A stretch of 64,000 nucleotides of DNA. Origin: Streptomyces ferrugineus. GTDB taxonomy: Bacteria; Actinomycetota; Actinomycetes; Streptomycetales; Streptomycetaceae. The notes beneath the pieces are model-generated. The model saw only the letters and a program-made list of their open reading frames with translations, was not told where the DNA came from and did not search any database. Location of the stretch: positions 9,399,001-9,463,000 of the forward strand of contig NZ_CP063373.1 in assembly GCF_015160855.1 (NCBI RefSeq), read 5' to 3'. This document shows positions 1 through 8,008 of the stretch, one piece after another. A program made the position numbers and the translations under genes. The stretch's first letter is position 1; each line of letters begins with the position of its first letter.

Positions 1-225
1 CGGCGCGGCGTCCCCATCGGGACCCGTGTCCGTGTGCACTTCGGCGACACCGGTTCTGGTGTGCTTGCGTACCACGTCGAGCACTTCGTGCTCGGCGACG
101 AGTACATCGGCGTTCGCCAGCGCCTCGACGGCACGCAGAGTCAGCAGCCCCGGATCCCCGGGTCCGGCACCGAGGAAGGTGACGTGCCCGTGTTCAAGGC
201 CGGCGGGAAGGGTGGTGGGGCTCAA
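1..225 (-). CDS. hemD: Uroporphyrinogen-III C-methyltransferase/synthase (partial, N-terminus only)
   Basis: Only the first 75 codons lie in the window; the gene continues past base 1. It would make precorrin-2 and/or uroporphyrinogen III, the branch point to siroheme, cobalamin and heme. The visible segment contains HVTFLGAGPGDPGLLTLRA, the glycine-rich SAM-binding start of the CobA/SUMT family, followed by a helix and a DVLV strand. The likely start is a TTG at 225 that overlaps the hemC stop codon, implying translational coupling. It is the fourth gene of the rex-hemA-hemC-hemD operon. In Streptomyces this protein is usually a fusion of methyltransferase and HemD synthase; that C-terminal half is outside the window, so the fusion is inferred. 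Confidence 0.85.
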   Translation of the reverse strand, partial: MSPTTLPAGLEHGHVTFLGAGPGDPGLLTLRAVEALANADVLVAEHEVLDVVRKHTRTGVAEVHTDTGPDGDAAP

Positions 226-1181
226 TGTGCTCGCTCCCCCATCAGACCGGCCGCGCCCTGGGCAAGCATCTCGGTGGCGAGTTCGCGACCGAGCGCCAGC
301 GCTTGGTCGTGCGTCTCGGGCACGGGACCGGTGGTGGACAGCTGCACCATGCGCGAGCCGTCGGTCGTACCGACGACGCCGCGCAGGCGCATTTCCTTGA
401 CAATCTGCCCGTCGGCCAACAGGTCGGCCAGCGCGCCCACAGGGGCGGAGCAGCCGGCCTCCAGGGCGGCGAGCAGTGATCGCTCGGCGGTCACGGCGAC
501 CCGCGTGAACGGGTCGTCGAGCTCGCCGAGCGCGGCGATCAGGTCCGCGTTGTCCGCGGTGCACTCGATCGCCAGGGCCCCCTGGCCGGGGGCGGGCAAA
601 ACAGTGTCGACCGACAGGAAGTCGGTCACTTCATCGATACGGCCGATGCGCTGCAACCCAGCCGCAGCGAGCACCACCGCATCCAGCTCACCATCGCGCA
701 CGAACCGGATCCGCGTATCCACGTTCCCGCGAATCGCAACCGTCTCGATATCCAGCCCATGGCTGCGCGCGTACGCGTTCAGCTGCGCCATCCGGCGCGG
801 CGAGCCCGTACCGATGCGCGCCCCGCGCGGCAGGTCGGTGAACTTCAGGGCGTCCCGGGCGACGATCACGTCGCGCGGGTCCTCACGCACCGGAACGGCC
901 GCCAGGGCCAGCTCCTCGGGCTGCGCGGTCGGCAGGTCCTTCAGCGAGTGCACCGCGAAGTCGACCTCGCCCCTGAGCAGCGCGTCGCGCAGGGCGGTGA
1001 CGAACACGCCGGTGCCGCCGATCTGGGCGAGGGCCTCGCGCGAGACATCGCCGTACGTGGTGATCTCGACGAGTTCGACGGGCCGTCCGGTCACCCGGCG
1101 CACGGCGTCGGCGACCTGCCCGGACTGGGCCATGGCGAGCTTGCTGCGCCTGGTGCCGAGGCGTAGTGGCTGCTGAGTCAT
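222..1181 (-). CDS. hemC: Hydroxymethylbilane synthase (porphobilinogen deaminase)
   Basis: Cytoplasmic enzyme that polymerises four porphobilinogen units into hydroxymethylbilane. The 319-residue product has the usual length. It shows the N-terminal LGTRRSKLAMAQSG motif, the HSLKDLPT loop, the GTGSPRR segment and EAGCSAPVGA near residue 250, whose cysteine anchors the dipyrromethane cofactor. The ATG at 1181 overlaps the hemA stop (ATGA), so translation is probably coupled. Its own stop overlaps the hemD start. It is expressed from the rex promoter region and thus probably under redox control by Rex. Confidence 0.96.
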   Translation of the reverse strand: MTQQPLRLGTRRSKLAMAQSGQVADAVRRVTGRPVELVEITTYGDVSREALAQIGGTGVFVTALRDALLRGEVDFAVHSLKDLPTAQPEELALAAVPVREDPRDVIVARDALKFTDLPRGARIGTGSPRRMAQLNAYARSHGLDIETVAIRGNVDTRIRFVRDGELDAVVLAAAGLQRIGRIDEVTDFLSVDTVLPAPGQGALAIECTADNADLIAALGELDDPFTRVAVTAERSLLAALEAGCSAPVGALADLLADGQIVKEMRLRGVVGTTDGSRMVQLSTTGPVPETHDQALALGRELATEMLAQGAAGLMGERAH

Positions 1182-2899
1182 CGTGGGCCTCGGTTCTTCT
1201 CGGTGCTGTCCTCGGCGCGGGAGACGGAGGCCACCGTCTCCTGGTCGAGGTCGAACAGGGTCCGCAGGGCATCCGCGTACCCCGCGCCGCCGGGTTCGGA
1301 CGCGAGCTGCTTGACCCGCACGGTCGGCGCGTGCAGCAGCTTGTCGACCACGCGGCGCACGGTCTGGGTGATCTCGCTGCGGTGCTTGTCGTCGAGGCCC
1401 GGCAGCCGGCCCTCCAGGCGGGCGATCTCGCTCGCCACGACATCGGCGGCCATCGTGCGCAGCGCGACGACGGTGGGCGTGATGTGCGCGGCCCGCAGCG
1501 CCGCCCCGAAGGCCGCGACCTCGTCGGAGACGATACGGCGGACCTGGTCGACGTCGGCCGCCATCGGAGCGTCGGCGGAGGCCTCGGCCAGCGACTCGAT
1601 GTCGACCAGCCGCACCCCGGCCAGCCGGTGCACGGCGGCGTCGATGTCGCGGGGCATGGCGAGGTCGAGGAGCGACAGGGCCGGCGCGGGGCGGGGCACC
1701 TCGGCGACCGGCTCGGGCCTGCGGCGCTCGGGGATGCGGCCGACGGTGGCCACGGTCGCGGCGAGCGCGGTGATCAGCTCGGCGTCCGCCTCGGGGCTGC
1801 GCCGGCCGGCCTCGCGCCGGTCGACGGCACTGCCCGCCGCCCACGCCGCGTGCTGCTCCAGCGTGGCCGCGTCCATCCCGGCGACGGCGGCCTCGCCCAG
1901 CACAGAGAAACCTCCCTGCACGGCGGTGAGGTCCAGCGGACAGTTCTCGTCGGTGCCGACGCTGGTGGGCGGCAGCGGGGTCTGCCGTACGTCGGCGGGC
2001 GCCTTGTCGGCCGTACGACCGTCGCCGGCGGCCGCCTCGAAGGCGACCGGCTGACCGGTACGGCCCTCCACCGCGGCGGCGACCTCCTCGGCCGTGAGGA
2101 CGAGACCGGTCGCACCGGTGCAGGAGACGGCGACGTCGGCACGTGTCAGCTCGACCGGCACCGACTCCATCGGTACCGCGCGGGCCAGCACGTCCGTGCC
2201 GTCGGTCTCGGTGAGGATCTGGGCGAGGCGCTCGGCCCGGTCATGGGTGCGGTTGGCGATGACCACCTCGGCGACCCCGGCGCGCGCCAGCGTGGCCGCG
2301 GCCAGCGAGGACATCGAGCCGGCGCCGATGACCAGGGCCTTCTTGCCCCGGGCCCACGTCGTGACGTCCGCTCCCTCGGCGAGCTGCTCCAGGCCGAAGG
2401 TGACCAGGGACTGTCCGGCGCGGTCGATGCCGGTCTCGGAGTGGGCGCGCTTGCCGACGCGCAGGGCCTGCTGGAACAGGTCGTTCAGCAGCCGCCCGGC
2501 GCTGTGCAGCTCCTGCGCCTTGGCGAGGGAGTCCTTGATCTGCCCGAGGATCTGGCCCTCGCCGACGACCATGGAGTCGAGCCCGCAGGCCACCGAGAAC
2601 AGGTGGTGGACGGCCCGGTCCTCGTAGTGCACGTAGAGGTACGGCGTGAGCTCGTCGAGCCCCACCCCGCTGTGCTGGGCGAGCAGCGTGGACAGCTCGG
2701 CGACACCGGCGTGGAACTTGTCCACGTCGGCGTACAGCTCGATGCGGTTGCAGGTGGCCAGCACGGCGGCCTCGGTGGCCGGCTCGGCGGCGACCGTGTC
2801 CTGCCCCAGCTTGATCTGGGCGTCCGCGCTCAGCGCCGCGCGCTCCAGGACGCTGACCGGGGCGCTGCGGTGGCTCAGCCCCACGACGAGGAGACTCAT
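1178..2899 (-). CDS. hemA: Glutamyl-tRNA reductase
   Basis: First committed step of C5-pathway tetrapyrrole synthesis: NADPH-dependent reduction of glutamyl-tRNA(Glu) to glutamate-1-semialdehyde. Key sites are the N-terminal GLSHRSAPV, the catalytic Cys50 in ATCNRIELY, the EGQILGQIK motif, the Rossmann stretch ALVIGAGSMSSLAA and the C-terminal dimerisation helices. At 573 residues it is well above the roughly 420-450 usual for the family. The excess sits in a low-complexity, Ala/Gly/Pro-rich insertion at about residues 270-410, between the nucleotide-binding and dimerisation domains, which I believe is common in Streptomyces. The start overlaps the rex stop by 4 nt. Confidence 0.96.
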   Translation of the reverse strand: MSLLVVGLSHRSAPVSVLERAALSADAQIKLGQDTVAAEPATEAAVLATCNRIELYADVDKFHAGVAELSTLLAQHSGVGLDELTPYLYVHYEDRAVHHLFSVACGLDSMVVGEGQILGQIKDSLAKAQELHSAGRLLNDLFQQALRVGKRAHSETGIDRAGQSLVTFGLEQLAEGADVTTWARGKKALVIGAGSMSSLAAATLARAGVAEVVIANRTHDRAERLAQILTETDGTDVLARAVPMESVPVELTRADVAVSCTGATGLVLTAEEVAAAVEGRTGQPVAFEAAAGDGRTADKAPADVRQTPLPPTSVGTDENCPLDLTAVQGGFSVLGEAAVAGMDAATLEQHAAWAAGSAVDRREAGRRSPEADAELITALAATVATVGRIPERRRPEPVAEVPRPAPALSLLDLAMPRDIDAAVHRLAGVRLVDIESLAEASADAPMAADVDQVRRIVSDEVAAFGAALRAAHITPTVVALRTMAADVVASEIARLEGRLPGLDDKHRSEITQTVRRVVDKLLHAPTVRVKQLASEPGGAGYADALRTLFDLDQETVASVSRAEDSTEKNRGPR

Positions 2900-3663
2900 G
2901 CCGGCATCACGGCGGGTACGTCCCCGTCGGGCCCCTGGTCGGCGGATGCGTCGGACTCACGGGTGACGGCGGCCGGTCCGGTGCCGTCGGGGTGGGCCTC
3001 CTCGCCGGCCTTGCGCTGCTCGTGGAAGGCGAGGATCTGCAGCTCGATGGAGAGGTCGACCTTGCGCACGTCGACGCCGTCCGGGACGGACAGCACGGTC
3101 GGCGCGAAGTTCAGGATGGAGGTGACCCCGGCGGCCACGAGCCGGTCGCAGACCTGCTGGGCGGCGCCGGCGGGGGTGGCGATGACGCCGATGGACACGC
3201 CGTTGTCCTCGATGATCTTTTCCAGGTCATCGGTGTGCTGGACGGGAATGCCGGCGACGGGCTTGCCCGCCATGGCCGGATCCGCGTCGATCAGCGCGGC
3301 CACCCGGAATCCACGGGAGGCGAACCCGCCGTAGTTGGCGAGGGCGGCGCCGAGGTTACCGATACCGACGATCACAACCGGCCAGTCCTGGGTCAGGCCG
3401 AGTTCGCGGGAGATCTGGTAGACGAGATACTCGACGTCGTAGCCGACGCCCCTGGTCCCGTACGACCCGAGGTACGAGAAGTCCTTGCGCAGCTTCGCGG
3501 AGTTGACCCCCGCCGCGGCCGCGAGCTCCTCGGAGGAGACCGTGGGTACCGAGCGCTCCGACAGCGCCGTCAGGGCTCGGAGGTACAGCGGAAGCCGGGC
3601 GACGGTGGCCTCGGGAATCCCTCGGCTGCGGGTCGCCGGTCGGTGAGTTCGGCCAGTTGCCAC
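2896..3663 (-). CDS. rex: Redox-sensing transcriptional repressor Rex
   Basis: DNA-binding repressor that senses the NADH/NAD+ ratio and de-represses respiratory and heme genes when NADH rises. The 255-residue product has an N-terminal winged helix (IPEATVARLPLYLRALTAL, then VNSAKLRKDFSYLGSYG) and a Rossmann domain with VVIVGIGNLGAALANY, plus the FNFAP-like domain-swap region ILNFAPTVL. The start is a GTG at 3663, chosen because an AGGAG ribosome-binding site lies just upstream and because homology begins at VATGRTHRPATRS. An upstream ATG in frame would add non-homologous residues. First gene of the rex-hemACD operon, and probably autoregulated through the operator at 3743-3760. Confidence 0.96.
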   Translation of the reverse strand: MATGRTHRPATRSRGIPEATVARLPLYLRALTALSERSVPTVSSEELAAAAGVNSAKLRKDFSYLGSYGTRGVGYDVEYLVYQISRELGLTQDWPVVIVGIGNLGAALANYGGFASRGFRVAALIDADPAMAGKPVAGIPVQHTDDLEKIIEDNGVSIGVIATPAGAAQQVCDRLVAAGVTSILNFAPTVLSVPDGVDVRKVDLSIELQILAFHEQRKAGEEAHPDGTGPAAVTRESDASADQGPDGDVPAVMPA

Positions 3664-3742
3664 GGTGCTCCTGCGGGTAGAGCGGGGCTGTAGGCGGTCA
3701 CACGTCCCTACATGACCGCCCCGTCGAAAGCAGGCTATGTCT

Positions 3743-3760
3743 TTGTGAACGCGTGCACAA
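3743..3760. promoter_or_regulatory. Rex operator (ROP site)
   Basis: TTGTGAACGCGTGCACAA is an inverted repeat with one mismatched pair and matches the known ROP consensus TGTGAAC-N-TTCACA type. It lies 80 nt upstream of the rex GTG, where an autoregulatory operator over the rex-hemACD promoter is expected. The matching arms and location are seen directly; binding is inferred from the well-studied S. coelicolor case. Confidence 0.88.
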
Positions 3761-3947
3761 AGATGGTGTCCGATTTGCCCGCCCAACGTGACCGGGCTCA
3801 CGCACGCCCGGCGCACTGGTATGGAACCGGCGCATACGCACCACCGTTCCTCAACTCCTGGGGGCAAAACCGCACACTCTCCTCAACGATCCTCGCCCCC
3901 CAGACCAAGTCGCCGTCGATCCTAAGCCGTTTCCTGAGCACTTTGGA

Positions 3948-4235
3948 CTACCCGGTCAGTGCTTTGCGGAGGCGATCCTCGTTCACGCGCCAGAAGGTGT
4001 GCTGGGCGCCGTCGACGAGGACGACGGGGATCTGCTCCCAGTACTGGTCGTGGAGTTGGGGGTCCTGGTTGATGTCCTTCACCTCCCATGGCACCCCCAG
4101 TTCGGCGCACACCCGCTCGACCACGATCTGTGCGTCATCACACAGATGACAGTCCGGTTTGCCGATGAGGGTGACGAGCCGGTCCTGGGGGGACTTGGCT
4201 GCGGCGCGACGAAAGAGGGGGCTCATGTCAGCCAT
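3948..4235 (-). CDS. Glutaredoxin-like thioredoxin-fold protein
   Basis: Small 95-residue protein with a thioredoxin/glutaredoxin fold. LVTLIGKPDCHLCDDA carries the CxxC redox motif, and the cis-proline loop is visible in IPVVLVDG, followed by a WRVNEDRL helix as in the NrdH/DUF836 glutaredoxin group. The physiological substrate is not evident. No strong ribosome-binding site distinguishes the ATG at 4235 from the in-frame ATG at 4226. It sits beyond the Rex operator, pointing toward rex, and its 3' end is about 185 nt from the operator. Whether it responds to Rex cannot be told. Confidence 0.85.
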   Translation of the reverse strand: MADMSPLFRRAAAKSPQDRLVTLIGKPDCHLCDDAQIVVERVCAELGVPWEVKDINQDPQLHDQYWEQIPVVLVDGAQHTFWRVNEDRLRKALTG

Positions 4236-4366
4236 TCTCGCGCGCCGGCGCCACGCGGGGCGGCCGCCGACCGACCACGCTCTTTAACTGCCCGGTCGCG
4301 GAGAGTTCACAACCTTCAAACCTCTCGACTCCGGTAGCACCGAACAAACTGGCTATGCTCACGGTC

Positions 4367-5287
4367 ATGGCCGCTCTTGGATGGCTCACTCCCCGTAGGC
4401 GCTCCGCCACGGCGCGGAGCGTGTTGGCTGGCGAGGCCTCGGCGGAGGCAGCGCGCAAGTCGTCGCAGGAGGCGACGGAGGTCTCTCAGGCCGAGCCGGA
4501 GTTCCCGGTGCTCGGCGACGAGCGGGCCGCCGCCTTCTTCGACCTCGACAACACCGTGATGCAAGGTGCCGCCCTCTTCCACTTCGGTCGGGGCCTGTAC
4601 AAGCGGAAGTTCTTCGAGACGCGCGACCTCGCGAAGTTCGCCTGGCAGCAGGCGTGGTTCCGGCTGGCGGGGGTCGAGGACCCGGAGCACATGCAGGACG
4701 CGCGCGACTCCGCGCTGTCGATCGTCAAGGGCCACCGGGTCGCCGAGCTGATGTCGATCGGCGAGGAGATCTACGACGAGTACATGGCCGAGCGGATCTG
4801 GCCGGGAACCCGGGCGCTGGCGCAGGCGCATCTGGACGCGGGGCAGCGGGTGTGGCTGGTGACGGCCGCGCCGGTGGAGATCGCCCAGGTGATCGCGCGC
4901 CGCCTCGGCCTCACCGGCGCCCTGGGCACGGTGGCGGAGTCGGTGGACGGCGTCTACACGGGCAAGCTGGTCGGCGAGCCACTGCACGGCCCGGCGAAGG
5001 CGGAGGCGGTGCGCGCCCTGGCCGCGGCGGAGGAGCTGGACCTGACCCGCTGCGCCGCCTACAGCGACTCGCACAACGACATCCCGATGCTCTCCCTGGT
5101 CGGCCACCCCTACGCCATCAACCCCGACAGCAAGCTGCGCAAGCACGCCCGCCGACTGGACTGGCGCCTGCGTGACTATCGCACCGGCCGCAAGGCGGCG
5201 AAGGTCGGCATTCCGGCGGCCGCGGGCGTGGGCGCGGTGGCCGGGGGCACGGCCGCGGCGATCGCGCTGCACCGGCGCCGGCGGTAG
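4367..5287 (+). CDS. HAD-superfamily IB hydrolase
   Basis: Predicted phosphatase or phosphotransferase of the HAD-IB (SerB/CicA-like) group, 306 residues. AAFFDLDNTVMQG gives the catalytic DxD aspartates (motif I), VWLVTAAP is motif II, and the acidic AAYSDSHNDIPML is motif IV. The cap lies between motifs I and II. A glycine/alanine-rich segment then basic residues (AVAGGTAAAIALHRRRR) end the protein and could be a C-terminal membrane anchor. The start at 4367 was preferred over the in-frame ATG at 4355 because the conserved sequence starts at MAALGWLTP and a TATGCT -10-like element overlaps the earlier ATG, which would suit a leaderless transcript. It lies next to bldN, an arrangement I recall from S. 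coelicolor. The substrate is unknown. Confidence 0.87.
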   Translation: MAALGWLTPRRRSATARSVLAGEASAEAARKSSQEATEVSQAEPEFPVLGDERAAAFFDLDNTVMQGAALFHFGRGLYKRKFFETRDLAKFAWQQAWFRLAGVEDPEHMQDARDSALSIVKGHRVAELMSIGEEIYDEYMAERIWPGTRALAQAHLDAGQRVWLVTAAPVEIAQVIARRLGLTGALGTVAESVDGVYTGKLVGEPLHGPAKAEAVRALAAAEELDLTRCAAYSDSHNDIPMLSLVGHPYAINPDSKLRKHARRLDWRLRDYRTGRKAAKVGIPAAAGVGAVAGGTAAAIALHRRRR

Positions 5288-5635
5288 TTCGGTTCGTTTC
5301 GACGCCTGCCGCCCGGCACGCCCGGGCGGACAGGCCAATCCGCATGCCCTACCCGCACAAAGCCCTGTTCAGTCCCCTTGGCTGCACACGGCCACAACAC
5401 GCCCTGGAGTCAGCCGGAACGCGGGCGAAATCGATCAACAAGTGGTCACTCTGCGGCACTTGATATGGCGTCAATCGGTTACAGAAGAGACGCAATCGAT
5501 GATTTGAGCAACTGGGCGTAGCAGTGCCTGCACGAAGCGTTATTCTCCTCAGACGCAAACCGGTACCTCTCCGTCGCTACGACGGGTGAACGGTTCCGCA
5601 CTGCACGTGATGGAAGCTCTGCCTCTGGGAGTCCC
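5288..5635. other. bldN upstream region with candidate BldD box
   Basis: A 348-nt gap without a gene, holding the bldN promoter region. At 5441-5450, AGTGGTCACT resembles the BldD half-palindromic consensus AGTGA-TCACC at 8 of 10 positions and lies about 190 nt upstream of the bldN GTG. In S. coelicolor bldN is a direct BldD target, so the position is plausible. The remainder shows no clear -10/-35 pair that I would commit to. Confidence 0.4.
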
Positions 5636-6409
5636 GTGTACCCACACGTCGGGGTTGACGCCTCGGGCCTGGCTACGCTGCGCGCAACGGTCCAAGACCT
5701 GTTGCGCGGCTTCGTCCCCACCGCGTACGCCGTCCCCGCCCTCGCCGTAACCACCGCGCCCGTAGGCCCGTGCTACGCGCTCGCCGACAGCAGCGCCACC
5801 GTCAGCAGACGGGGACGCTCCGCCGGTGCGGCGACCGCTCGGCGGCCGGCCGCGGACAGCGACAGCGCTCGGATGATGGATCTCGTCGAACGTGCCCAGG
5901 CCGGCGAGGCCGATGCCTTCGGGCGGCTCTACGACCAGTACAGCGACACCGTCTATCGGTACATCTACTACCGGGTGGGGGGTAAGGCCACCGCCGAGGA
6001 CCTCACGAGCGAGACCTTTCTGCGGGCCCTGCGCCGTATCGGCACCTTCACCTGGCAGGGGCGGGACTTCGGGGCGTGGCTGGTCACCATCGCCCGCAAT
6101 CTCGTCGCCGACCACTTCAAGTCCAGCCGCTTCCGGCTGGAGGTGACCACCGGCGAGATGCTCGACGCCAACGAGGTCGAGCGCTCCCCGGAGGACTCCG
6201 TCCTGGAGTCCCTCTCCAACGCAGCCCTCCTCGATGCCGTACGGCGGCTCAACCCGCAGCAGCAGGAGTGCGTGACCCTCCGTTTCCTCCAGGGCCTCTC
6301 CGTCGCCGAGACCGCCCGCGTCATGGGCAAGAACGAGGGCGCCATCAAGACCCTCCAGTACCGGGCCGTGCGCACCCTCGCGCGGCTCCTCCCGGACGAC
6401 GCGCGCTGA
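5636..6409 (+). CDS. bldN: Developmental ECF sigma factor BldN (pro-protein)
   Basis: Extracytoplasmic-function sigma factor needed for aerial mycelium formation; it directs bldM and the chaplin/rodlin genes. The 257-residue product has a long N-terminal extension (about residues 1-85, from VYPHVGVDASGL through the RRGRSAG region) absent from normal ECF factors. It matches the pro-sequence removed by proteolysis in S. coelicolor. Sigma region 2 runs from MMDLVERAQAGEADAF to NLVADHFKSSRF and region 4 contains QECVTLRFLQGLSVAETARVM. The GTG start at 5636 has a GGGAG site 5 nt upstream. The anti-sigma gene rsbN follows after 250 nt with its own promoter. Confidence 0.95.
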   Translation: MYPHVGVDASGLATLRATVQDLLRGFVPTAYAVPALAVTTAPVGPCYALADSSATVSRRGRSAGAATARRPAADSDSARMMDLVERAQAGEADAFGRLYDQYSDTVYRYIYYRVGGKATAEDLTSETFLRALRRIGTFTWQGRDFGAWLVTIARNLVADHFKSSRFRLEVTTGEMLDANEVERSPEDSVLESLSNAALLDAVRRLNPQQQECVTLRFLQGLSVAETARVMGKNEGAIKTLQYRAVRTLARLLPDDAR

Positions 6410-6501
6410 GCGCGTCACAGGCCCCGATCCGGCACTCTCCGCAACCTCCAACTCACCTTCGGTGAAAGTCTGTTGACATCGCGGTCCGTTCATCCTCCGT
6501 C

Positions 6502-6530
6502 CGTAACCCAAGTGCCGCGCCGCTCGTTGT
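6502..6530 (+). promoter_or_regulatory. Candidate BldN-dependent promoter of rsbN
   Basis: CGTAAC (6502-6507) is an exact match to the -35 of the BldN consensus, and CGTTGT (6525-6530) matches 5 of 6 positions of the -10 CGTTGA. The spacer is 17 nt; the published consensus is 16. It lies 130 nt upstream of the rsbN start. In S. coelicolor rsbN is transcribed by BldN itself, giving negative feedback, so this is the most likely site. Confidence 0.6.
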
Positions 6531-6660
6531 GCGGGATGCAGGCTCCCTGTGGTCACTCCCTGACCGACTTCGGTCACTCGATCGTGTGCATGTGGTCAGG
6601 GCGTGCAACCCTCAGGACCCCCTGGGGAGTCGACCGTCATCACGAGAGGAGGTGCCGCCA

Positions 6661-7908
6661 GTGATCGCGAACGTATCGGCACACCGGCGGGCGAACGCCT
6701 TCGCCCAGGCCCTGGACGAGTTGACCGACCGGGGCTCGGCGGCCGAGCAGGCCGAGCAGCCCGATGGATCGGCACCGGCATCGGCTGCTGCGGAACAGAC
6801 CGAGCGAGGGCGCCTGTTGGCCCTCACCGAGAGTCTCGACGAGTTGCCCAAGCCCGAGCTCGACCCCGAGGTCAAGGTGGTCCAGCGGGCCCAGCTCGTG
6901 GCCGCGATGGAGGCCATGCTGCAGGAGGGCACCGCCGGCGGCGAGGCGGGTCCCGCGCTGCCCGAGCAGCGTTCGGATCGGGCACGAGGGGCTCACCGGG
7001 CGTCCCCCCTGGGAAAGTTGCGGCCCCGCTCACGGCTGGCCAAGGGGCTCACCGCGGGCGGGCTCAGCGTCGGTGTCGCCGCCGGCGCCTTCGGCGGAGT
7101 CTCCGCCGCGAGTTCCGACGCGCTGCCCGGCGACTCCCTCTACGGCCTCAAGCGCGGCATCGAGGACTTCAAGCTCAACATCCTGGCCGACGGCGACAGC
7201 GAGCGCGGGCGCACCTATCTCGACCACGCCTCCACACGGCTGAACGAGGCCCGGCGGCTGATGGAGCGCGGCCGGGGCGGACATCTCGACCACGAGTCCA
7301 TGGCGGAGATCCGCCGCGCCCTGTCCGGCATGCGGCACGACGCCTCCGAGGGGCACCGCCTGCTGCGCGAGGCCTACGAGCGCGACCCTGACTCCCTGGG
7401 CCCCATCCAGGCCCTGTCCGCCTTCTCCCGCTCGCACCGCCCCGCATGGGGCAACCTCCGCGAGCGGCTTCCCCTCCAGCTCGGGGACGTCAGTAACGAC
7501 GTGTCGTCGGTGTTCGACGCCATAGACGAAGAGGTCGCCCCGCTGCAGTCCCTGCTGCCGAAGCAGCCACCCGAGTCCGGCGACGGCAAACGCCACGGCG
7601 GCTCCGGCTCGGACTCCACCGGCACGTCCGGCTCCGACCGGTCGGCCCACCCCAGCGCCGGCGACAGCGGCTCCTCCGACGGCAACCGGTCCAGCCGCCC
7701 GAGCAACTCGGCCGAGAGCTCGGGCAGCGAGAGCGACGGCCTGCTCGGCGGAAACACCGGCGGCCTCCTCGACCCACCGAAGGACACCGGCAGCTCGGGT
7801 TCCTCCTCATCCACCCCATCCCCGACCACCGAGCCCGCCGTAACCCTCCCACCCCTGCTCCCGGGCCTGCTGCCCGGCCTGGGCATCGAGGGCGAGGACG
7901 CGAACTAG
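6661..7908 (+). CDS. rsbN: Anti-sigma factor RsbN (regulator of BldN)
   Basis: Membrane-anchored anti-sigma factor that sequesters BldN. The 415-residue product has an N-terminal cytoplasmic part (about 1-128) rich in helices, with no zinc-finger HxxxCxxC motif. One membrane segment follows at about 129-150 (GLTAGGLSVGVAAGAFGG). A DUF5667-like exported domain comes next, starting at DALPGDSLYGLKRGIED, then a long Ser/Gly/Asp low-complexity tail. The start is the GTG at 6661, preceded by a near-perfect GAGGAGGTG ribosome-binding site. A longer in-frame ATG upstream lacks homology. Its position next to bldN and the DUF5667 domain fit the RsbN family. The C-terminal tail is much less conserved in composition. 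Confidence 0.92.
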   Translation: MIANVSAHRRANAFAQALDELTDRGSAAEQAEQPDGSAPASAAAEQTERGRLLALTESLDELPKPELDPEVKVVQRAQLVAAMEAMLQEGTAGGEAGPALPEQRSDRARGAHRASPLGKLRPRSRLAKGLTAGGLSVGVAAGAFGGVSAASSDALPGDSLYGLKRGIEDFKLNILADGDSERGRTYLDHASTRLNEARRLMERGRGGHLDHESMAEIRRALSGMRHDASEGHRLLREAYERDPDSLGPIQALSAFSRSHRPAWGNLRERLPLQLGDVSNDVSSVFDAIDEEVAPLQSLLPKQPPESGDGKRHGGSGSDSTGTSGSDRSAHPSAGDSGSSDGNRSSRPSNSAESSGSESDGLLGGNTGGLLDPPKDTGSSGSSSSTPSPTTEPAVTLPPLLPGLLPGLGIEGEDAN

Positions 7909-7919
7909 CCAGTCGCGGC

Positions 7920-7966
7920 TACGACGATGGGGCGCCCCTCTCGCAAGGGGGCGCCCCATCGTCGTA
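7920..7966. terminator. Bidirectional intrinsic terminator between rsbN and the acyltransferase gene
   Basis: A perfect 19-bp stem (arms 7920-7938 and 7948-7966) with a 9-nt loop lies between the convergent rsbN and acyltransferase genes. There is only a weak T-run, as is usual in Streptomyces. Confidence 0.85.
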
Positions 7967-8008
7967 CAAACGTTTCTCCACTCAGAAGAAACCCGAGAAG
8001 AAACCCGA

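Noticed and set aside
34..1176. Long plus-strand open frames over hemC and hemA
   Set aside because: They are antisense shadows created by high GC; the minus-strand genes are clear homologues.
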